Part shown: piece after piece, positions 47,060 through 58,065 of the stretch
How the letters are laid out: the number at the start of each line of letters is the position of its first letter
Numbering within the stretch: position 1 is the first letter of the stretch
Assembly: GCA_018340805.1 (NCBI GenBank)
Contig: JACMZG010000008.1
Coordinates: 27,633,914 to 27,697,913, forward strand
DNA from: Microvelia longipes
Lineage: Eukaryota > Arthropoda > Insecta > Hemiptera > Veliidae
Direction of reading: 5' to 3'
Length of the DNA: 64,000 bases
Program-made: the position numbers and the translations under genes
Notes under the pieces: generated by a model
Databases searched by the model: none
What the model saw: only the letters and a program-made list of their open reading frames with translations
Told to the model about the DNA's origin: nothing

Positions 47060-50000
47060 TGTATATGACTGGTCTCCATATTAATCAGTCATACAAATCA
47101 TATTAATTATTATTTAAATCAAATCACATTTTTAAAATTAATTATTCTATTATAAATGTAATTTAAAATAGGAATACACAAATCCACAATGCACATATTC
47201 AAGAGCATGTAATGATGGCATCATAAAAATAAATGAGAGCATAAATATGGATATTAAAGTAACAAAAAAAATAATTGACAAGTAAAAGTTTTAAAGGTTA
47301 TAAAATGTACTGCCATTAAACAAAAACATAAATCGAATAAAAGAATGAAATTTTAAAAGTAAGATATGTGGAAATTTACGAACTGCTGAAATTGACATAA
47401 AAAGATAATCTTGCATGGAAAATAAAACAGTAGATACGAAAATACCATTTTTATAATACGCACTTAAAAATAGAAAAAAACCTGAATAAATCAAAATATT
47501 TGACCTCTTAAGGAGTTAAAGGAAAACAAATCACTGATCTTATATCATGATACAGATATAAAACAATGAATGTATATTTGAATGCAAGTCTAATGACATG
47601 CAACACTATTGGAATATAAACAACCACTAGTTGATTCTGTTTGGATCAACTAGTGGTTGTAGACCGAGAATTGGGTCGGGTCGGAAGTTGAAAGGTAAGT
47701 CACGATATTAAAGACTGAAAATTTCTCAATGTTTTTCTTTGTAAGACTTGCGTAAGGGTGCAAAGGCCTGTAGCCATCAAACTTAGATACAACGCCTTCC
47801 ATGCCCATCTCATTTTATAAGACCAAATCAAATAATTTAGATCTTTATCAACCATAAGACAATGAACTAAGGTTAAGTTATTTACCAATAAAAAATAAAT
47901 AAAATTCATATAAAATTAATCCTACATTTTGTTTCCAATATAACAATTCTGTGGTCAATTATTAACAATTTTTATTGTAACATCACGTTTCATAAGTAAT
48001 TTTATAGTCCAGAAGATGTGATGAGATAAACTAATAAAATTCTATTAATAATATAAAAAAAACAATTAATTTCAAAAAATTTTAAATTTAATAACACTTT
48101 AAATTAATGTTAGCATAAATAATAAATAAAAAAATGCAATTTACATTGTAAAAAAAATAAATTTCAATTATTTTTAATATAATACTAAAAACTTTCAAGG
48201 TAAATCAATTATCGACATATAAGGATGTAAAAAAATATAATTTAAGTCATGAAAAAAATTATGGATCATAAAATCTAGATAAGGAGAAGAATATCTTTAG
48301 CACAATAGAAAGATTAGAATATTAAATTTTTATTATTGTAAAAAAATATTAATTAATAGAAAAAAAAAATTAAACAGAATTTTAAAATGTAATGATAGTT
48401 ATCATAAATTATGCTTCGTAAACATTTTGATGCTATGGTGAAAATTAGGTTGTTATTAAGTTATTTAAATTAGTTAGTCAATAACAAGTAATTAAATAAG
48501 CCAGTTAATAAGCGTGTTAGCAGTACTGTCATACATTACATTAATTTCATTGTGAACAAATAAGATTTAAATAATTGAAATTATATTAAAATATACCAGT
48601 TAAAAACAGTAAACAAATACTCAAGCTTGGCTAGACAAGAGTAAATATTTGTTTTATAAAATATAACGTCTTCTTAAAAATAAGTGATAAAGAGAAAGTG
48701 ACAAAAACAAAATATTGATATAGATTACTTACAAACACATAAAACTAAATAATTTAAATTTTAAATTAAACTAAAGTAAACATATTTTTAAATATAATAA
48801 AAGTGTTTTATGGAAGACAAGATATAAGGAAATAAATTATTGTACAAAGGGTGTGTGACAGTAGAGCTATGTTTAGATAAACTAAGTTTAAGGGACTAGG
48901 GAGGCTCGCCCACTCCAGCCTTATAGAGTCAAATTTTTTTACTTCTCTATAAATTCTTAAACATGATTTAAAATTAAAACAGCTTTCTAATAGCTTTTTT
49001 TTTAAACTTATTAAATAAAACCCATTGGCATATGTAACGCATCAAAGTTGGTTATGTTAGTACCACTAAAATATTAATCATACCTATACTTATCAAATCT
49101 ATTATTATAAAAATACTTTCTATTGTAGCAAAACGATTGACCAAGAAAAGTAAAATTTATGACCAGCTGAAAAATAAACCAATAAATTAAGAATTATGAA
49201 ACAATAGATCCATAAAAATCCCTTTAAAACGTTTAACATAAATTATAATTTGCTCAACAAAAAGGTATCGAAATCAATAAACTTCAAATAAAAAAATACA
49301 CATAAGCAGCAATCTGCGTTCAAGTTTCCTAAGTGAAAAATGTTACGAGGGTATCTTTTAAATTTGACAAGTCCATAAATACGACATGGAGAATAAAATT
49401 CGCCACGGAATTAAACCGACTTTTTTCTCTATATTAGACATTTTTATTCTATAAAGACTCTATTTTTATTATTTTCTTAATATTATTTTATTATTCTTAT
49501 TTATTATTCTCTTATTATTTCTCTTCTCTTTTTTTTTATTCTATATAGACTCTGTATTTTTCTATATTTTATATAATATATAAAAAATATATTATATATT
49601 TTTCTCTATATTTAGTTTACAAAAACAAATAATAATAATATGAATATGTAGATATTTAACATTTTCAATATAAATTTTACATTTAGAAAAGAAGCAATGG
49701 TTTATATTTAGATATTTATTGGTCTTAGTAGTGGTCTTCATACCAACTTAAAGACAGCAAATTTCTCTACTATACAGTCTTAATAATAGTAATAATAATA
49801 ATCAATAATAACAATAATAATCAATAACGAATAATATGAATTCATTCACCTGAATCAAATCTTATTATTCCATGGAGAAAGCAGTAAGTTTAAGTACCAG
49901 CCATATTGCTCCTCAAGTTTTCCATATCTAACCCGACTATTTAATCTAAATTTAAGTAAAAAATCGACTAAGACAACAAGAATAAAATAAAACCTTCTGA

Positions 50001-50229
50001 ACTCCTTGGTTTAACACGGCTTTCAGGATCGTTTTAAGTTTTTAAGTGTTGACCCAGATAATCCTCATACGAAATTACTCTAAATAATTAAACTATAAAC
50101 GTAATTAATATTTTAATATATTTGTTATTGTGGAAGCAATATTTCTTATCTGTTGACCTTTTTATAACACCACGAAGCCTTAAAGTTCGTATAGCAGCTT
50201 GAGCCTTCATTTTACAAATTTTTATATCA
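47060..50229. other. AT-rich sequence; hairpin at 47621-47659, pyrimidine/AT low complexity at 49430-49625
   Basis: No gene recognised. The low-complexity block repeats TTTTTATTCTATAWAGACTC twice (about 49441 and 49535). ATAATAATAAT-type simple repeat at 49780-49840. A small GC-richer patch at 48880-48930 is unexplained. Confidence 0.5.
47621..47659. repeat. Perfect 15-bp inverted repeat, 9-nt loop
   Basis: CAACCACTAGTTGAT and ATCAACTAGTGGTTG. A GC-rich stretch (GACCGAGAATTGGGTCGGGT) and a consensus donor-like AAAGGTAAGTCA follow at 47660-47703. This could be a MITE end or another small mobile element. No Rho-independent terminator is expected in this context. Confidence 0.75.
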
Positions 50230-50277
50230 TTTGATACTACCAAGTTTTGCAAAACATGAATGGAATAAACAATTATA

Positions 50278-50561
50278 TTGACACAATATTATTGTACGGG
50301 AGACACCTAGGAAATGTAAGGAACAAAATGGAATGCTACGTCTGGGAACTGTTCCATCATTCGGCATTCGTCATCATTGATGGCTCGACATAATGGCATG
50401 TCCCACTCTGTTTCTTTACGTCTAACTCATCAGGGCGCCGACAGAGCCTGACTCACATTAAAATCCGAAGAATATAATGTGAAGTATTACCAGAGACAAG
50501 CGGTGCTCTTTTTTTTGCTTTTAACATTTCCTAGGTGTCTCTCGCACATTATATTGTATCA
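50278..50561 (+). mobile_element. MITE with ~40-bp TIRs, first of an inverted pair
   Basis: The left repeat GGGAGACACCTAGGAAATGT (50299-50318) is mirrored by ACATTTCCTAGGTGTCTCTC (50524-50543). Similarity continues outward through an ACAATAT-rich stretch on both sides. The interior has GGGAACTGTTCC and AGACAAGCGGTGCTC. No coding sequence. Confidence 0.8.
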
Positions 50562-50577
50562 AATATTTATTTTTTTC

Positions 50578-50785
50578 AAAACTCGGTAGTATCAAGTGAT
50601 ATATGTTTTGCTTGCCAAGCATGATGGCGGTAAGAGGGCACCGCTCGTCTCTCATGGGACATGACATTATGTCGATCCATCAATGATGACAAATGTCGAA
50701 TGGGAACAGTTCCCAGATGTAGCATTGCATTTCGCTTGTTACATTTCCTAGGTGTCTCTCGCACTATTACATTGTGTTACAATTT
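50578..50785 (-). mobile_element. MITE, second copy in inverted orientation, truncated at one end
   Basis: Its right end (ACATTTCCTAGGTGTCTCTC, 50741-50760) and ~130 bp inward are the reverse complement of the left half of the neighbouring copy: GGGAACAGTTCCCAGA, TCATCAATGATGA mirrored region and ACATGACATTATGTCGA. The opposite TIR is missing. A short stretch CAAAACTCGGTAGTATCAAG (50577-50596) is itself the reverse of a stretch at 50232-50252, just left of the first copy. Confidence 0.7.
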
Positions 50786-51980
50786 TTTATAGTCAATTTA
50801 AGATTACACGATAACGGTCTGCCACTAAGACCATTGCAGAAGTGGTCGGCTATCTCATATGAGCTGAAGGCTCTAAAATTAAATTTATCTTTACAAACTA
50901 TACCCCATGATTAATTTCTTAAAAAAATAATGTAGAAATATTTTAGGATACTTAAAAATTACATATATAAGATCGTAACAGATAAACACAGTAAAATAAA
51001 TAAATGCGATTAGTGTGACAAAATTATACTATTAAGATATTAAATGACTTTCAAATATATAATTATGATGGGATCATTGATATAAAAAGCCCGAGGACGG
51101 TCATAGAAACAAGCCAAAAAAAATCTCGGACAGGGGTCTAACGGAACCCGGCATTCCGACACTCACAGCAAGAATCCAGACCAAGCTCGCCAGAAACCCG
51201 CTTTGCATGCAAAATTTTTCACATCAAACCCTCGTCTATTTAAATTTTAATATCACTAGATATTTAAATTTAAACGTAAAGTTTTATTATTACTTAAAAA
51301 ATAGAACAAGTTAAATTATAATATTTGAATAATTGGAATTATGATTCTTCTGCGAACGCGAGCTTCCCTTCGCTTAATATTATTCCCGCTGTCTTAAATA
51401 ATAATTGTTTTTATGATTTTTAATCTTAAATTTTGAATCTTGAATTAATTTTACTGAATTAAAAAAAATCTCATGTTATATAATTTAAATAATTTAATAA
51501 ATCATACTAAAGTATAAAAAACAGGTGGAATTTAAGTAAGCAATAAATATAAAGACTAAAAATTTAATCTGTAAAATTTAAGAAATGTTATTCGCCTTTA
51601 CTAACCCTAAAATAAGCATAATATGCCAATAGAAAGGGTAATAATATATAACTTAAATAATGAAGTTTAAAAACGGTTCTTAAATTTAGCTATAAATTCA
51701 TAAATGTTATCAAGAAGTTCACAAAAATATTAATGTCTTAAATTTACATCCAAAAATTATTTTATGAAAAATCGTTCATTTAGAACCAGTAAATAAATAA
51801 TGTTACGATATGAAAAACAGTTAAAATAAAGTATGGAATCTTATTTTATTTATTTTAGAGTGAAAACTACAAAATCATTTACAAACATCATTGATTATTG
51901 AGTTAAAAAATAATATATGATAAACCACAAAAATAGAGAATCATTGTTCTCATGAGAATTCGCTCAAAACTGTTAAATTT
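50786..51980. other. AT-rich sequence with a GC-richer island at 51085-51240
   Basis: The island (CCCGAGGACGGTCATAGAAA ... GCCAGAAACCCGCTTTGCAT) is compositionally distinct and begins beside an A-rich run. It looks like a transposable element fragment, but no family or frame is recognised. Confidence 0.4.
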
Positions 51981-52174
51981 AAAAAAAATCTAGGCACGGG
52001 GTATCTTGAAACTTGGCCTTACCACATCTGATTCGATACGTTCATACTCTAAATTTAGCAATTATTTGGCTTGTCCTAAGGTTGTACAAATCACCAAATT
52101 TATACAACAACACGATAAGGGACTCGCTTAACTCGTCCTTAGATAGAAAATACATTTGTAAAATTTCCAGGGGT

Positions 52175-52233
52175 CACTCATACAGGCAATGACCTCGCTT
52201 GATGCTGCTTAACTTTTATGATCTAACAAATAA
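52175..52233 (-). other. 5S rRNA-like segment in family P copy J
   Basis: The minus strand reads TTAAGCAGCATCAAGCGAGG, TCATTGCCTGTATGAGTGAC and CCCTGGAAATTT. Box A is well kept; box C has changes. Confidence 0.7.
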
Positions 52234-52707
52234 AAGATGAACTTGCCGTATTGAAACGAAACTTAGTGTACTCGTACTTATTAACTACGTAAAAGGATAC
52301 ACTTGTATTATATCCTTATATTTTACAATTTTTTTAAAGAACATATTCAGGTCATTCGATAAAAATTAAACTAATGCTGATGAAATGCATTATCATGAAA
52401 CTTTACACATATGTTGGTCTTGTATATGAATACATTCGTGCCAAATTTCAAACCGATCAACAATTGTTTTATTATGAATTTCGAAAATTTTTGCTGTCAT
52501 TATTGACGTCATAAAAAATATTTTTCGATTAGCACAGCTAAACCTAAATATTTATTTTTGACCCAGTTTCAAGTATTTAGCATATATACACTGTAGACCC
52601 GACTATAACAGACACACACAAACATACACACTGACAACTCCGTGAAAACAATTTAGGAGTTATCAAAAACACCCTAAACCGATATTTTAGTTGAAATCCC
52701 TTTAAAC

Positions 52708-53013
52708 CATTGAGATATTGTTACTAAAGGTACAATTATGAAACATCGAAAAAGTATCCTGACCACCTTCGACTATAAAAAAATAATCAAATAAAAAGAA
52801 CAAAATAACATTCACTTATATACGAGAACATTTAAAATACAAGTCAAAACACAAACGAATTGGGTAACCAAAAATAATTAATTTATTATACCTTAACTCA
52901 CTCTTGGAGGAGGTTTCAATGAGGTTACACAGAGCCCCTGAGAGCCCCAAATCGATATTTCAGGCCTTTTAATGTTTGAGATAGGCTATGCCCCCTCTAT
53001 ATATATCTCTATG
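52708..53013 (-). mobile_element. hAT-like MITE (family H), full-length copy nested in family P
   Basis: The outer ends are CATTGAGATATTGTTACTAA and TATATATATCTCTATG. The interior matches the copy at 14965-15280 in reverse (CTTAACTCACTCTTGGAGGA, GAGAGCCCCAAA). The flanks CTTTAAAC (52700-52707) and CTTTTAAC (53014-53021) differ at one base, a probable 8-bp target duplication consistent with hAT. Confidence 0.8.
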
Positions 53014-53099
53014 CTTTTAACTACTTAAAGAACTACTTTTTAACTACTTAAATACTTTTCCTATATACGAATGGTATAATTGAGGGAAAAGTAAAAATA

Positions 53100-53905
53100 G
53101 AATAAAAAGAGCTTAGACATCAATAGATTTGTACATCAAGAATCTGATTACACAACTATCTCAACATTGTATCGCCCGATCCTTTGATAAAACGAATCTG
53201 TTCGAAAATTAGCTAAAAAGGAGATGTGGCAAAATTCGACCTTTAAAGCAGAGCATTCATCATGTAAGGGGATTATATAGCATGCACGGAACGACAGGAC
53301 AAGCCATTAGTTGGTTAATCTAACACGTTGGTCTGTGTCACGTTTACAAGGCTTTAATCGCTTAGTTTTAAAAGTGCGGACATATATTTTTCACAACAAC
53401 TCCAAAACTAGAATCCAGTTAAAGAATTATAAATGGCTTTTTAGTAGGTTTTGAATTTAATATAGAATTATTTTTGTCAGAAGGAAAATGTCAGGAATGG
53501 CTGGAAGTGAATAGAAGTGGAGCGATGTTTATTAACGGTGTATTGCATAACTGGTTTTTGTTGGATCGCGTGTTTAGGTAGTTAAATGTGATGTAGTGCG
53601 AGAGACAGGTATAGAGGATGCTATATGGTGCTTCCGTCCAGGCCTCACACAATCAATTTACTCGTCAGATCGTCACAGTCCAGATGAACCAACTCATCTC
53701 GATAAGTATAATATTCATAAAAAACACTGATCAGTGGACCCGGCAACATCCTTCCTCCTGCTTGTTTAAAACACAAAGAGCCAGTGACCAAAACAGTGCA
53801 ATGACTTTTAAACTTTTATTTCATATTTTAATAAAATAAACATTAGACTTACTTCGCTCATACACACAATATAAAAATACCTCATTAAACACTGCAACAA
53901 GGAAA
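53100..53905. other. GC-richer unique sequence, unexplained
   Basis: 53160-53780 is noticeably less AT-rich than most of the window, without repeats shared elsewhere here. A 73-codon frame at 53618-53839 (+) has no recognisable domain. It could be a non-coding exon, a regulatory region or an old transposon. I cannot distinguish these. Confidence 0.35.
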
Positions 53906-54413
53906 AATGTTTATTTCAGCGGCCACCCATTCAGGCACTGACCTCTCTGATGCTGCTTAACTTTTATGATCCAACAACCCATGGATAAACTTACCGTATT
54001 AAAACAAACTTGATCTACTTATTTATTAGATAAAAAGATATTCCTCTACAAATTTTAACTCAAATTATTTTTTTTATTTTTAACAATTTTTTAAAACGTA
54101 TAAAGTGAATAGATAAGGATTGACTTAATGCTGATAATGAGATGAAACTTGTCACATATGACTACTGCGTGCCAAATCTCAAATCGATCGAACGTTTTCG
54201 GTTAATAACGAAATAAAAAAATATTTTCCGGATAAAATACTGAGAGCTACTATAACAGACACACACATATACAGACAGACAACTTTGTGAAAACCACTCA
54301 CGTAGTCTTTGAAACACCTTAAACGGATAATTCAGTAGAATCTCGGTTTCGGATCTTTAGTGCAAATTTAATACTTCTATAAACCTACGGTATAAATGAG
54401 GAAAGTGAAAATT
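53906..54413 (-). mobile_element. Family P dispersed repeat, 5S block to head (copy K)
   Basis: Begins at the 3' edge of the 5S-like block and runs to the palindrome (about 54372-54410). The tail beyond the 5S-like block is absent. Landmarks include GCTGATAATGAGATGAAACT, CAGACAGACAACTTTGTGAA and AATCTCGGTTTCGGATC. Confidence 0.85.
53911..53972 (-). other. 5S rRNA-like segment in family P copy K
   Basis: The minus strand reads GATCATAAAAGTTAAGCAGC, ATCAGAGAGGTCAGTGCCTG and AATGGGTGGCCGCTGAAATA. Intermediate element and box C are both clear. Confidence 0.7.
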
Positions 54414-56648
54414 TAGCAAAACGTCGTCAAAACACTCGTATTGACAAGGTTTTTTTTAAAGCATTCCAAAGGAAACTCACTAACAGGCCTCTAAGATGTC
54501 AAATCAAAGGTTTTGGCTCTGAGTGCTGATGACTATAGTGTTGAGCTTTAAGCTTTACATTCAGATATTTTCACACTACAAATATTCCTCAACTCCCCAC
54601 AGATATCTCGCAAAACACATAACTTATTTTCATGCTAAATAATAAACTTTATTGTTGACAAAAAAACTAAAGATCAGTAACACCTAAGAACTTAAATCAA
54701 GCAAATCCTAATAAAGCTTTAAAAAATATTTTAAAATTATATATTTGCTTCACACTTTGAATAAAACTTAATTAGGAAGGAAATTTTCAAAAGACATTAC
54801 GTCAACAAATATATGAAGTCCTTAGTACAGAAGTGCATTTAAGATTACGGTAACGGAGAACTATGAATAAGATTATATTTTAATGGTAATTAATGTAATT
54901 CACTAGTACATAAATAATTATATGATAAATGTGAAAATAATTATTATAATCTAATGAATGTAGAGATTACATCAGATCTAGAATACAGAATAAATTAAAC
55001 TTATTCACAAAGCTCCAAGTGTAAAGTTATCAGGCGTGTGTAAGTTATCAGCGTAGGGTGTAAGTTATAAGGCGTGAATGCACTTAAAATTCCTATTAAA
55101 ATTATAGGAGGAAGAACTTTTAATAAATTCAGTTTAATAAAGGAACATCACTCTTATAAGGAAACGGATTATTTAATAATCTTAAAAAGAAAACTATTTT
55201 ACATATTTGAAAATCTCCAAATTGAAAAAACATTTTAAATCATTTACATAAATGCAAATGAAATAAATTCAGTAACTAAAAGAAATTATGAGGAAATGCA
55301 AATATTAATAATAATGTCATTTTACTTTGATATCTGAAAGTTTGTGATTTCCCCTTCACTCTAAAAGATAACGAAAAAAATCTACAAATCTAATACACCT
55401 GAGAATCCTACCTATCTGAACAATACAAGACTTAGTCAAGGAAAATCAAAAGTCAGTGAAAGTGACTACACCTGTCGCTTTAAATAAAAAAGAAATTGTA
55501 AAAGTGAATTTGTATAAAATAATTCTATTTACTAGATAAACTCTTATTAGATTGTTTGAGAGATCCAAAATAAACAAGATAAGTTGTTTGTCAAAACATT
55601 GTATGACTGCTAACGAAAATATAGAAAGGTGGTTTTGAATAATAATCTATCAAAGATTTGAATAATATTTGAATAGTAGGATTGAGGAACATTGAACTCT
55701 ACTTAATATAAACATTTATACATGTATAACCGTGTATCTGGTAGGTTCAATGCAGTGTACTTGATTTCCAATTAAAAACGAAAGTGCGGGGAGTAGCTAA
55801 TCATTAATGTGATGTAGAAATGCAATTCAACGGTCTTGAATATTCTACCAAGTATTAAACAGTAAAATTTCCATAATAACTCTTAACAAATACCAAATTT
55901 CAACTCAGGATATTTACCTCCTACTTTAAAAATGCAAGGAACTTGCTCATACACGCACATACTAATATATTACGCACCTAGGCAGTGAAGTAAATTTAAG
56001 GCAATTATATTTGCTGTCTTGCTTCGCTCGACAGTAAATATTACCAAGGTTAAGATAAAAAAAAAACTTCACAGTCATGAAGCAAATTAAAAACTTAAAA
56101 CTTTTTAAAAACAATTTTAAATAAAACGCTGAACTGTGGAGTAAATTATTAAATTAACAGTCTCTTCACTTAATGTAAAATTTATTTACAGAGCTGCTTT
56201 CAACTGTAAACAGCCATCATCAGTAACGGTGAGGTGCAAAGGAAACGTTAAAAATTAAACGGTTTGTTTCAGATGAGACAGAGGTTTAAATCTGCTCAGA
56301 TATTTAAAAACAATTCTCTCTAGCGATATGAAATCAAAATACGATCTTCGTGTTTTTCTTTCTATTCCATTAAATTGATATGAACTATCAATTTCACGAA
56401 AAAACTAGTTAATTCATGAAAAAAAACACTATGAATACTAATTAATGAATAAAACAAATAATTAAAACGATTAACTGAAGTGACCCGTTATTGCATGAAA
56501 TAATTAGTTGTTATACGAATTAACTTAATTTCATGATTTAACGGTATCAAAAATATGTGTATAGTTATATTTAGAGTAATCATATCAAATATTTTACAGT
56601 ATGTCTGATTTATTTCTATTTAATTAGAAATAGGAGAATATAAATTTC
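54414..56648. other. AT-rich sequence with a short tandem repeat and a hammerhead-like motif
   Basis: A GTGTAAGTTATCAGGCGT-type unit occurs three times at 55018-55075. On the minus strand 56223-56198 reads CTGATGA, T, a GGCTG/CAGTT stem, GAAA. No gene recognised. Confidence 0.5.
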
Positions 56649-57235
56649 ATATTTTTAATTTTCCGTAGGTAAAGGAAAAGCATTGTTTTAGCACAAAATG
56701 TCCTAAACGAAAATATCACCTGAACTATCCGTTTTAGATGTTCGTAAGACCTCCTAAATTGTTTTTACAAAGTTGCTTGTCTGTATGTGTGAGTGTGTCT
56801 GTTACCATCGTAGCTCTTACCATGTTTCTGTTAAAAAGTTGAAACAGAACAAATATCAGTCTTTAGGTCTAGTTTTGCAATCCGGTTAATGCACGTTGTC
56901 ATCAACCGGCAAAAATGACTCAGCAAAAATTCAAAAAAAAATTCATACACACGGAATAATGATTGGTCCGATGCGAAATTTGGCACGTATGTAGTATATA
57001 ATATAATACACTATATAATATAACATATTGTATAGAATATATATAACACACTATATAATACTAACAAATGTGTAAAGTTTCATTTAATTTCCAGCATTAC
57101 TCCAATTTTTATTGAATGACATGTATACGTTTAAAAAAAATCAAAAATCAATCTGTACACAGTTAATTAATAAAGAAGTATACAAAAGTTAATTCAATAA
57201 AGCTAGTATATCTATGATATTTGTTAAATCAATAA
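56649..57235 (+). mobile_element. Family P dispersed repeat, diverged, tail missing (copy L)
   Basis: The head is shortened (TTCCGTAGGTAAAGGAAAAG). The body shows GTCTGTATGTGTGAGTGTGT, ACCATCGTAGCTC and TCATCAACCGGCAAAAATGA. It includes a local ATATAATATA expansion (56995-57062) and ends before the 5S-like block. Confidence 0.75.
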
Positions 57236-57994
57236 TGTGTTTTGTTACAAAATTGTTGTTATGAATATTCTTTTCATAAAAACACTACTAAGTTTTATTC
57301 ACGAACTTTAATACGAACAATATATTTATAATAAGTAAGGCTGACTTAAAGAATAAGACAACTTATCATGTTCTCGCTATAAAAAATTTAATTAAGTTTT
57401 TACCTAAACTGAACAAAAATGGAGTATTGTTCTATAGAATTATCTAATTAAAATTTTAACATAATATGTTCTTAAGGTTACATTACAATAATGAAGTCAT
57501 AATAATAAATAGGGCTGAATACATGACATGGACTTTCAGCGACTTGAACGAGTTCAAAGGCTAACAAGCTAGTCGGAGCTAAGACTATAATCACAGGAAT
57601 AGCAAGGACTATAATCATAGGTCAGAGGAGTAGTCTATAAGATAATAGAAACATTTCTTGGCATTTTTCGCAAGGTCACTGCAAACTGAACTTGAATAAT
57701 TCAACATGAAAATACATTTTTCCTCAACACTTAAATCTACAATCATGATACACATATTTTAAGCAGAATTAAAAAAAAATTAAAAACGTTTACATTTTTT
57801 ACTTTTCATGTTAACTTAAATTTTATAATTTGTTTAATTTTTTTTAATAGAATAACGAATGATTAAGATAAAGATCAACCTAGTTAGGTTTGACTAAACA
57901 GGTAAGATAGAGTTGCAGATGATCAAATGGTCTATCACTTACATCAAGGTACATACAAACACATCGGCTTGCAGTGTTGGTACTATAAGATAGA

Positions 57995-57996
<2 letters not shown>
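57236..57996. other. AT-rich sequence, no feature recognised
   Basis: A short imperfect repeat AGGACTATAATCATAGG occurs at about 57580-57625. Nothing else was seen. Confidence 0.5.
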
Positions 57997-58051
<55 letters not shown>

Positions 58052-58065
58052 ATATATATATATTA
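57997..58065. repeat. (TA)n microsatellite
   Basis: About 33 TA units with one interruption. Confidence 0.95.

Larger units (their letters stand above)
51981..53099 (-). mobile_element. Family P dispersed repeat split by a nested MITE (copy J)
   Basis: 51981-52707 runs from the tail (CACGGGGTATCTTGAAACTT) through the duplicated GCTT/CTCGTC blocks, the 5S-like block and the body, to GTTGAAATCCCTTTAAAC. The missing head palindrome lies at 53053-53099 (TACTTTTCCTATATACGAAT ... GGGAAAAGTAAAAATA). The interval 52708-53013 is a family H MITE. The family P copy therefore predates the MITE insertion. Confidence 0.8.

Noticed and set aside
57943..57982. 40-nt minus-strand exon between a weak acceptor (CTATCTTATAG) and GATGTAAGTG donor
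   Set aside because: The acceptor is adjacent to a TA repeat and its pyrimidine tract is weak; GTAAGT alone is expected many times in this sequence.
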